Of a stretch of DNA of 64,000 nucleotides, positions 1 through 8,121 are shown piece by piece. Position numbers and translations under genes: made by a program. Within the stretch, counting starts at the first letter, position 1, and every line of letters begins with the position of its first letter. The notes beneath the pieces were generated by a model that worked only from the letters and a program-made list of their open reading frames with translations, was not told the DNA's origin and made no database searches. Origin of the DNA: Pleurodeles waltl (taxonomy: Eukaryota; Chordata; Amphibia; Caudata; Salamandridae); assembly GCF_031143425.1 (NCBI RefSeq), contig NW_027150021.1:1-64000 (forward strand), given 5' to 3'.

Positions 1-986
1 CCCAACAAAGCATTTCCAGAGGCTGGGGAGGCTACTCCTCCCCTACCTTCACACCATTTTCCAAAGGGAGAGGGTGTAACACCCTCTCTCAGAGGAAGTT
101 CTTTGTTCTGCCATCCTGGGCCAGGCCTGGCTGGACCCCAGGAGAGCAGATGCCTGTCTGAGGGGTTGGCAGCAGCAACAGCTGCAGTGAAACCCCAGGA
201 AGGGCAGTTTGGCAGTACCAGGGTCTGTGCTACAGACCACTGGGATCATGGGATTGTGCCAACTATGCCAGGAAGGCATAGAGGGGGCAATTCCATGATC
301 ATAGACATGTTACATGGCCATATTCGGAGTTACCATGGTGAAGCTACATATAGGTAGTGACCTATATGTAGTGCACACGTGTAATGGTGTCCCCGCACTC
401 ACAAAGTTCAGGGAATTGGCTCTGAACAATGTGGGGGCACCTTGGCTAGTGCCAGGGTGCCCGCACACTAAGTAACTTTGCACCTAACCTTTACCAGGTA
501 AAGGTTAGACATATAGGTGACTTATAAGTTACTTAAGTGCAGTGTAAAATGGCTGTGCAATAACGTGGACGTTATTTCACTCAGGCTGCAGTGGCAGGCC
601 TGTGTAAGAATTGTCAGAGCTCCCTATGGGTGGCAAAAGAAATGCTGCAGCCCATAGGGATCTCCTGGAACCCCAATACCCTGGGTACCTCAGTACCATA
701 TACTAGGGAATTATAAGGATGTTCCAGTAAGCCAATGTAAATTGGTAAAAATAGTCACTAGCCTGTTAGTGACAATTTGGAAAGAAATGAGAGAGCATAA
801 CCACTGAGGTTCTGATTAGCAGAGCCTCAGTGAGACAGTTAGTCACTACACAGGTAACACATTCAGGCACACTTATGAGCACTGGGGCCCTGGGTTACCA
901 GGGTCCCAGTGACACATACAACTAAAACAACATATATACAGTGAAAAATGGGGGTAACATGCCAGGCAAGATGGTACTTTCCTACA
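1..986 (-). repeat. Family-1 LTR fragment, U3 end, cut by window edge
   Basis: This is the first ~1 kb (sense U3 end) of a 3-kb family-1 LTR in minus orientation. It ends at 986 with CCTACA, the complement of the LTR start TGTAGG. It carries the same inverted repeats as the complete LTRs. At 987 the sequence jumps to the middle of another minus LTR, so this is the right end of an LTR, or a whole element, inserted into the next piece. The expected 5-bp duplication is AACAG at 987-991; its partner lies left of the window. Confidence 0.88.
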
Positions 987-2944
987 AACAGGCACTACAA
1001 AGAGGAGTGAAACGGTGCTCACCCGAAGGTGCACAAAGGAGTCCCACGCCATCGGAGGACAACTTAGAAAGTCGTGCAATGCAGGTTAGAGTACCGTGGA
1101 CCCAGGCTTGGCTGTGCACAAAGGATTTCTGCCGGAAGTGGACAGAGACCGGAGTAGCTGCAAAAGTCGCGGTTCCAAGCAATGCAGTCTGGTGTGGGGA
1201 GGCAAGGACTTACCTCCACCAAACTTGGACTGAAGAGTCACTGGACTGTGGGAGTCACTTGGACACAGTTGCTGGATTCAAGGGACCTCGTTCGTCGTGC
1301 TGAGAGGAGACCCAGGGGACCGGTGATGCAGTTCTTTGGTGCCTGCGGTTGCAGGGGGACGATTCCGTCGACCCACGGGAGATTTCTTCGGAGCTTCTAG
1401 TGCAGAGAGGAGGCAGACTACCCCCACAGCATGCACCACCAGGAAAACAGTCGAGAAGGAGGCAGGATCAGCGTTACAGAGTTGCAGTAGTCGTCTTCGC
1501 TACTTTGTTGCAGTTTTGCAGGCTTCCAGCGCGGTCAGCAGTCGATTCCTTGGCAGAAGGTGAAGAGAGAGATGCAGAGGAACTCTGATGAGCTCTTGCA
1601 TTCGTTATCTAAGGAAATCCCCAAAGCAGAGACCCTAAATAGCCAGAAAAGAGGGTTTGGCTACTTAGGAGAGAGGATAGGCTAGCAACACCTGAAGGAG
1701 CCTATCAGAAGGAGTCTCTGACGTCACCTGCTGGCCCTGGCCACTCAGAGCAGTCCAGTGTGCCAGCAGCACCTCTGTTTCCAAGATGGCAGAGGTCTGG
1801 AGCACACTGGAGGAGCTCTGGGCACCTCCCAGGGGAGGTGCAGGTCAGGGGAGTGGTCACTCCCCTTTCCTTTGTCCAGTTTCGCGCCAGAGCAGGGCTG
1901 AGGGGTCCCTGAACCGGTGTAGACTGGCTTATGCAGAAATGGGCACCATCTGTGCCCATGAAAGCATTTCCAGAGGCTGGGGGAGGCTACTCCTCCCCTG
2001 CCTTAACACCTTTTTCCAAAGGGAGAGGGTGTAACACCCTCTCTCTGAGGAAGTCCTTTGTTCTGCCTTCCTGGGCCAGGCCTGGCTGGACCCCAGGAGG
2101 GCAGAAACCTGTCTGAGGGGTTGGCAGCAGCAGCTGCAGTGAAAATCCCGGAAAGGCAGTTTAGCAGTATCCGGGTACTGTCCTAGAGACCCGGGGGATC
2201 ATGGAATTGTCCGCCCAATGCCACAATGGCACTGGGGTGACAATTCCACAATTCCACAATTCCATGATCCTATACATATTACATGGCCATGTTCGGAGTT
2301 ACCATTGTGACGCTGTACATAGGTAGTGACCTATGTACAGTGCACGCGTGTAATGGTGTCCCCGCACTCACAAATCTGGGGAATTTGCCCTGAACAATGT
2401 GGGGGCACCTTGGCTAGTGTCACACACACTAAGTAACTTTGCACCCAACCTTCACCAGGTGAAGGTTAGACATATAGGTGACTTATAAGTTGCTTATGTG
2501 CAGTGGTAAATGGCTGTGAAATAACGTGGACGTTATTTCACTCAGGCTGCACTGGCAGGCCCGTGTAAGAATTGTCAGATTTCCCTATGGGTGGCAAAAG
2601 AAATGATGCAGCCCAAAGGGATCTCCTGGAACCCCAATACCCTGGGTACCTCAGTACCATATACTAGGGAATTATAAGGGTGTTCCAGTATGCCAATGTG
2701 AATTGGTGCAATTGGTCACTAGCCTGTTAGTGACAATTTAGAAAGCAGAGAGAGCATAACCAAAGAGGTTCTGGTTAGCAGAGCCTCAGTGAGACAGTTA
2801 GTCATCACACAGGGAACACATACAGGGCACACTTATGAGCACTGGGGCCCTGCCTGGCAGGGTCCCAGTGACAGATAGACTAAAACAAAATATATACAGT
2901 GAAATATGGGGGTAACATGCCAGACAAAATGGTACTTTCCTACA
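987..2944 (-). repeat. Family-1 LTR fragment, split by an insertion
   Basis: Minus-oriented LTR piece that starts about 1041 bp inside the LTR (counted from its sense 3' end) and runs to the LTR terminus CCTACA at 2944. Its 1958 bp plus the missing 1041 bp give the standard ~2996 bp. It is therefore an intact LTR half, interrupted at 986/987 rather than randomly truncated. It is more diverged than the LTRs of B and C. Confidence 0.87.
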
Positions 2945-4052
2945 CCCACGGGAGATTTCTTCAGAGCTCCTGGTACAAGAGAGGAGGCAGGACACCCCCA
3001 GAACATGCACCACCAGGAAACAGTCGAGAAAGCCCGAAGGATGAAGCGATACAAGGTTGCTAGTAGTCGTCTTGCTTCTTTGTTGCGGTTTAGCAGGCAT
3101 CCTGAGCAGTCAGCGGTCGATCCTTTGGCAGAAGGTGAAGAGGGAGATGCAGAGGAACTCTGATGAGCTCTTGCATTCGTAAACTAAAGAATTCCCCAAG
3201 ACAGAGACCCTAAAAAGCCGGAAAAGGAGGTTTGGCTACCAAGTAAGGAGGATTGGTCACTCCCCTTTCCTTTGTCCAGTTTGCGCCAGAGCAGGGCTGG
3301 GGGATCCCTGAACCGGTGTAGACTGGCTTATGCAGAGATGGGCACCATCTGTGCTCATCAAAGCATTTCCAGAGGCTGGGGGACGCTACTCCTCCCCTGC
3401 CTTCACACCTATTTCCAAAAGGAGAGGGTGTTACACCCTCTCTCTGAAGAAGTCCTTTGTTCTGCCTTCCTGGGCCAGGCCTGGCTGGACACCAGGAGGG
3501 CAGAAACCTGTCTGAGGGGTTGGCAGCAGCAGCAGCTGTAGTGAAACCCCGGGAAAGGTAGTTTGGCAGTAAACGGGTCTGTGCTAGAGACTCGGGGGAT
3601 CATGGAATTGTCTCCCCAATGCCAGAATGGCATTGGGGTGACAATTCCATGATCTTAGACATGTTACATGGCCATGTTCGGAGTTACCATTCTGACGCTA
3701 TACATAGGTAGTGACCTATGAATAGTGCACGTGTGAAATGGTGTCCCCGCACTCACAAAGTCCGGGGAATTTGCCCTGAAAAATGTGGGGGCACCTTGGC
3801 TAGTGCCAGGGTGCCAACACAAAGTGACTTAGCACCCAACCTTTACCAGGTAAAGGTTAGACATAGAGGTGACTTATAAGTTACTTAAGTGCAGTGGTAA
3901 ATGGCTGTGAAATAACGTGGACGTTATTTCACCCAGGCTGCAGTGGCAGGCCTGTGTAAGAATTGTCAGAGCTCCCTATGGGTGGCAAAAGAAATGCTGC
4001 AGCCCCTAGGGATCTCCTGGAACCCCAATACCCTGGGTACCTCAGTACCATG
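2945..4052 (-). repeat. Family-1 LTR fragment with internal deletion
   Basis: Minus-oriented LTR piece that begins about 1425 bp inside the LTR and stops at 4052, where element O begins. It is ~175 bp shorter than the matching part of a complete LTR; the gap sits near 3254, where the segment between the GAGAGGAT-like end and GGTCACTCCCC is missing. It carries the longest hairpin in the window (3598-3654). The remaining LTR end that should follow O's right end is not there. Confidence 0.83.
3598..3654. repeat. 57-bp near-perfect hairpin in LTR U3
   Basis: Outer arms of 15 bp (starting GATCATGGAATTG), one T:T mismatch, inner arms of 11 bp (CCCCAATGCCA / TGGCATTGGGG) and a 3-nt loop GAA. Younger LTRs have the same hairpin at the same place with a different inner stem, CTATGCCA / TGGCATAG, so both sides of a pair have changed together. 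Confidence 0.9.
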
Positions 4053-4853
4053 TGTAGGAAAGTACCATCTTGCCTGGCATGTTACCCCTATTTTTCACTG
4101 TATATATGTTGTTTTAGTTGTATGTGTCACTGGGACCCTGCTAGCCAGGGCCCCCGAGCTCATAAGTGTGCCTGAATGTGTTACCTGTGTTATGACTAAC
4201 TTTCTCACTGAGGCTCTGCTATCCAGAACCTCAGTGGTTATGCTCTCTCATTTCTTTCCAAATTGTCACTAACAGGCTAGTGACCAATTTCACCAATTCA
4301 CATTGGCATACTGGAACACCCTTATAATTCCCTAGTATATGGTACTGAGGTACCCAGGGTATTGGGGTTCCAGGAAATCCCTATGGGCTGCAGCATTTCT
4401 TATGCCACCCATAGGGAGCTCTGACAATTCTTACACAGGCCTGCCACTGCAGCCTGAGTGAAATAACGTCCACGTTATTTCACAGCCATTTACCACTGCA
4501 CTTAAATAACTTATAAGTCACCTATATGTCTAACCTTTACCTGGTAAAGGTTAGGTGCAAAGTTACTTAGTGTGTGGGCACCCTGGCACTAGCCAAGGTG
4601 CCCCCACATTGTTCAGGGCAAATTCCCCGGACTTTGTGAGTGCGGGAACACAATTACACGCGTGCACTACACATAGGTCACTACCTATGTGTAGCTTCAC
4701 AATGGTAACTCCGAATATGGCCATGTAACATGTCTAAGATCATGGAATTTCCCCCTCTATGCCATCCTGGCATTGTTGGTACAATCCCATGATCCCACAG
4801 GTCTGTAGCACAGACCCTGGTACTGCCAAACTGCCTTTTCAGGGGTTTCACTG
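4053..4853 (+). repeat. 5' LTR of element O, first part
   Basis: Starts TGTAGGAAAG and contains the first 801 bp of U3. It breaks off after TTTCACTG exactly where element A starts. The continuation is at 36664, after the second copy of CACTG. The stem at 4669-4696 reads CTACACATAGGT / ACCTATGTGTAG, a paired variant of the stem in younger copies. Confidence 0.9.
4849..4853. repeat. Target-site duplication of element A, left copy (CACTG)
   Basis: CACTG precedes A's 5' LTR here and follows A's 3' LTR at 36659-36663. Removing A plus one copy restores the uninterrupted LTR text seen in other copies (TTTCACTGCAGCTGCTG). Confidence 0.93.
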
Positions 4854-4929
4854 TGTAGGAAAGTACCATCTTGCCTAGCATGTTACCCCCATTTTTTCAC
4901 TGTATATATGTTGTTTTAGTTGTATGTGT

Positions 4930-4961
4930 CACTGGGACCCTGGTAACCCAGGGCCCCAGTG
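4930..4961. repeat. Hairpin module CACTGGG...CCCAGTG
   Basis: Outer arms CACTGGG/CCCAGTG, one A:C mismatch, inner arms CCCTGG/CCAGGG, loop TAAC. The innermost pair differs between copies but stays paired: G-C here, C-G at 2840-2870, T-A at 14524-14554. This module is tripled in the B-type LTR. Confidence 0.88.
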
Positions 4962-5260
4962 CTCATAAGTGTGCCTGAATGTGTTACCTGTGTAGTGACT
5001 AACTGTCTCACTGAGGCTCTGCTAATCAGAACCTCAGTGGTTATGCTCTCTCATTTCTTTCCAAATTGTCACTAACAGGCTAGTGACCAATTTTACCAAT
5101 TTACATTGGCTTACTGGAACACCCTTATAATTCCCTAGTATATGGTACTGAGGTACCCAGGGTATAGGGGTTCCAGGAGTTCCCTATGGGCTGCAGCATT
5201 TCTTTTGCCACCCATAGGGAGCTCTGACAATTCTTACACAGGCCTGCCACTGCAGCCTGA

Positions 5261-5286
5261 GTGAAATAACGTCCACGTTATTTCAC
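5261..5286. repeat. 12-bp-arm palindrome with two ACGT cores
   Basis: GTGAAATAACGT then CC then ACGTTATTTCAC. It is perfect and nearly invariant among LTR copies. The two ACGT cores look like bZIP-type binding sites, but that is inference only. Confidence 0.85.
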
Positions 5287-5333
5287 AGCCATTTTACACT
5301 GCACTTAAGTAACTTATAAGTCACCTATATGTC

Positions 5334-5356
5334 TAACCTTTACCTGGTAAAGGTTA
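5334..5356. repeat. 11-bp-arm palindrome TAACCTTTACC / GGTAAAGGTTA
   Basis: Perfect arms around a single central base. The B 5' LTR copy (20231-20253) has one mismatch; other copies keep it intact. Confidence 0.85.
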
Positions 5357-5469
5357 GGTGCAAAGTTACTTAGTGTGAGGACACCCTGGCACTAGCCAAG
5401 ATGCCCCCACATTGTTCAGGGCCAATTCCCCGGACTTTGTGAGTGCGGGGACACCATTACACACGTGCA

Positions 5470-5497
5470 CTACATATAGGTCACTACCTATATGTAG
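5470..5497. repeat. 12-bp-arm hairpin CTACATATAGGT / ACCTATATGTAG
   Basis: Perfect arms with loop CACT. In element O's LTRs (4669-4696, 44768-44795) the fifth and sixth positions have changed on both arms (CTACACATAGGT / ACCTATGTGTAG), keeping full pairing. Confidence 0.9.
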
Positions 5498-5540
5498 CTT
5501 CACAATGGTAACTCCGAATATGGCCATGTAACATGTCTAT

Positions 5541-5597
5541 GATCATGGAATTGCCCCCTCTATGCCATCCTGGCATAGTTGGCACAATCCCATGATC
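5541..5597. repeat. 57-bp compound hairpin GATCATGG...CCATGATC
   Basis: Outer arms GATCATGG/CCATGATC, interrupted middle pairing ATTG/CAAT, inner perfect stem CTATGCCA/TGGCATAG with loop TCC. It is homologous to the hairpin at 3598-3654, which has a different but still paired inner stem. Confidence 0.87.
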
Positions 5598-6580
5598 CCA
5601 GTGGTCTGTAGCACAGACCCTGGTACTGCCAAACTGTCCTTCCTGGGGTTTCACTGCAGCTGCTGCTACTGCCAACCCCTCAGACAGGCATCTGCCCTCC
5701 TGGGGTCCAGCCAGGCCTGGCCCAGGATGGCAGAACAAAGAACTTCCTCTGAGAGAGGGTGTTACACCCTCTCCCTTTGGAAAATGGTGTGAAGGCAGGG
5801 GAGGAGTAGCCTCCCCCAGCCTCTGGAAATGCTTTCTTGGGCACAGATGTGCCCAAATCTGCATAAGCCAGTCTACACCGGTTCAGGGTACCCCTTAGCC
5901 CTACTCTGGCGCGAAACTGGACAAAGGAAAGGGGAGTGACCACTCCCCTGACCTGCACCTCCCCTGGGAGGTGTCCAGAGCTCCTCCAGTGTGCTCCAGA
6001 CCTCTGCCATCTTGGAAACAGAGGTGCTGCTGGCACACTGGACTGCTCTGAGTGGCCAGTGCCACCAGGTGACGTCAGAGACTCCTTGTGATAGGCTCCT
6101 TCAGGTGTTGCTAGCCTATCCTCTCTCCTAAGTAGCCAAACCCTCTTTTCTGGCTATTTAGGGTCTCTGTCTCTGGGGAAACTTTAGATAACGAATGCAA
6201 GAGCTCATCCGAGTTCCTCTGCATCTCTCTCTTCACCTTCTGCCAAGGAATCGACTGCTGACTGCGCTGGAAGCCTGCAAACCTGCAACATAGTAGCAAA
6301 GACGACTACTGCAACTCTGTAACGCTGATCCTGCCGCCTTCTCGACTGTTTTCCTGGTGGTGCATGCTGTGGGGGTAGTCTGCCTCCTCTCTGCACTAGA
6401 AGCTCCGAAGAAATCTCCCGTGGGTCGACGGAATCTTCCCCCTGCAACCGCAGGCACCAAAAAGCTGCATTACCTGTCCCTTGGGTCTCCTCTCAGCACG
6501 ACGAGCGAGGTCCCTCGAATCCAGCAACTCTGTCCAAGTGACTCCCACAGTCCAGTGACTCTTCAGTCCAAGTTTGGTGG

Positions 6581-6588
6581 AGGTAAGT
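6581..6588 (+). promoter_or_regulatory. Consensus 5' splice-site-like motif AG|GTAAGT in LTR
   Basis: Consensus donor in the sense strand of the LTR, retained in every LTR copy that covers it. Acceptor-like sites follow downstream: TTGTTCCACAG ending 7183, TTTGTCCTTAG ending near 7271, and a CTAAC...TTTTCTAATAG ending 7351. Donor to the first acceptor would remove about 600 bp. Use in vivo is inferred, not shown. Confidence 0.45.
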
Positions 6589-7528
6589 CCTTGCCTCCCC
6601 TCGCTAGACTGCATTGCTGGGAACCGCAACTTTGCAGCTACTCCGGCCCCTGTGCACTTCCGGCGGAAATCCTTTGTGCACAGCCAAGCCTGGGTCCACG
6701 GCACTCTAACCTGCATTGCACAACTTTCTAAGTTGGTCTCCGGCGACGTGGGACTCCTTTGTGCGACTTCGGGTGAGCACCGTTTCACGCATCCTCGTAG
6801 TGCCTGTTTCTGGCACTTCTCCGGGTGCTACCTGCTGCTAAGAGGGCTCCTTGTCTTGCTCGATGTCCCCTCCACCTCCTGGTCCAATTTGCGACCTCCT
6901 GGTCCCTCCTGGGCCACAGCAGCGTCCAAAAACACTAACCGCACGATTGGCAGCTAGCAAGGCTTGTTGGCGTTCTTTCGGAGGGAAAACACTTCTGCAG
7001 GCCTCTACAAGGCGAGAGGGACCGTCCTCCAAAGGGGAAGTCTCTAGCCCTTTGCGTTCCCGCAGAAACCGCAGCTTCTCCTGTCCATTAGAAGCTTCTT
7101 TGCACCCGCAGCTGGCATTTCCTGGGCATCTGCCCATCTCCAACTTGCTTGTGACTTTTGGACTTGGTCCCCTTGTTCCACAGGTACCCTAGATTGGAAA
7201 TCCACCGTTGTTGCATTGTTGGTTTGTGTCTTTCCTGCATTATTCCTCTAACACAACTTCTTTGTCCTTAGGGGAACTTTAGTGCACTTTGAACTCACTT
7301 TTCAGGGTCTTGGGGAGGGTTATTTTTCTAACTCTCACTATTTTCTAATAGTCCCAGCGACCCTCTACAAGGTCACATAGGTTTGGGGTCCATTCGTGGT
7401 TCGCATTCCACTTTTGGAGTATATGGTTTGTGTTGCCCCTATCCCTATGTTTCCCCATTGCATCCTATTGTAACTATACATTGTTTGCACTGTTTTCTAA
7501 GACTATACTGCATATTTTTGCTATTGTG

Positions 7529-7537
7529 TATATATAT
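7529..7537 (+). promoter_or_regulatory. TATA-like element in the LTR
   Basis: TATATATAT lies ~70 bp upstream of the AATAAA signal. It is the usual kind of placement for a core promoter just upstream of R in a Ty3/gypsy LTR. It is present in other copies, with TACATATAT in element O. An earlier start site in the CpG-rich middle of the LTR is an alternative. Confidence 0.4.
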
Positions 7538-7603
7538 CTTGTGTATATTTCCTATCCTCTCACTGAGGGTACACTCTAAGATACTTTGGCATATTGTCAT
7601 AAA

Positions 7604-7620
7604 AATAAAGTACCTTTATT
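7604..7620. terminator. Palindromic poly(A) signal, AATAAA on both strands
   Basis: AATAAA at 7604-7609 on the plus strand and its complement TTTATT at 7615-7620, around GTAC. The LTR sense transcript would end here, and antisense reading also meets an AATAAA. The same arrangement occurs at 30316-30332, 36412, 38612, 46898 and 53968. Confidence 0.75.
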
Positions 7621-7849
7621 TCTAGTATAACTGTGTATTGTGTTTTCTTATGATATTGTGCATATGACACTAAGTGGTACTGTAGGAGCTTCACACGTCT
7701 CCTAGTTCAGCCTAAGCTGCTCTGCTAAGCTACCATTATCTATCAGCCTAAGCTGCTAGACACCCTATACACTAATAAGGGATAACTGGGCCTGGTGCAA
7801 GGTGCAAGTACCCCTAGGTACTCACTACAAGCCAGTCCAGCCTCCTACA

Positions 7850-8121
7850 TTGGTTGTGCAGCGGTGGGATCAGTGCTTTGAGACTACTTACCACTCTTGT
7901 CATTGTACTTTTCATAAGAGAAAAATATACAAAACAAGGTCAGTGTATATACACATAGCCAAAAAGTTTTGCATTTCCTCTTTTCACTCTTTTCTAAGTG
8001 CTGAAAAGTACTTCTAACTTTCTAAAAAGTTCTAAAAAGTTTAAAAAGTTTTTTTCTCTGTCTTTCTAAAAGCTCTGACAAACTTTTTTCTCTTTTTCTA
8101 TCACTTTAACTCTCTCTAAAA
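7850..8121 (+). other. Leader and primer-binding site of element A
   Basis: One base after the LTR comes TGGTTGTGCAGCGGTGGGAT (7851-7870), the expected primer-binding-site position. From memory of vertebrate tRNA-Leu(AAG), whose 3' end is ...CCCACCGCTGCCACCA, it pairs over GCAGCGGTGGGAT and the terminal TGG, with two extra bases between. The rest of the leader is AT-rich, with repeated AAAAGTTT-type runs just before gag, and has no ORF. Confidence 0.7.

Larger units (their letters stand above)
4930..5973. repeat. Array of perfect or near-perfect inverted repeats in U3
   Basis: Stems read in this copy: 4930-4961, 5009-5039, 5064-5091, 5182-5219 (CCCTATGGG/CCCATAGGG), 5261-5286, 5334-5356, 5470-5497, 5541-5597, 5603-5619 (GGTCTGT/ACAGACC), 5711-5720, 5753-5773 (GAGAGGGTGT/ACACCCTCTC), 5798-5816, 5837-5856 (TTGGGCACA/TGTGCCCAA), 5930-5949, 5956-5973 (CACCTCCC/GGGAGGTG). 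Most are perfect with loops of 1-5 nt. The array is present in every family-1 LTR here. Confidence 0.88.
4854..7849 (+). repeat. 5' LTR of element A (2996 bp)
   Basis: TGTAGGAAAG...CCTCCTACA, with TG...CA ends inside a short inverted repeat TGTAGGA/TCCTACA. The first ~1.1 kb is packed with inverted repeats. The middle (about 6180-7100) is CpG-rich, with AG|GTAAGT at 6581. The last third has a TATATATA box (7529), AATAAA (7604) and ~240 bp to the end. This is very long for an LTR; typical Ty3/gypsy LTRs are a few hundred bp. It contains no sense ORF with convincing features. Confidence 0.93.

Noticed and set aside
7383..7625. 80-codon hydrophobic reading frame repeated in every LTR, on the sense strand, across the TATA and poly(A) region
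   Set aside because: It begins with TTG, not ATG, ends inside the poly(A) signal, and its recurrence is explained by LTR copy number.
7851..7870. A tRNA gene at the leader start
   Set aside because: Only the complement of a tRNA 3' end is present; no cloverleaf or promoter boxes. It is a primer-binding site.
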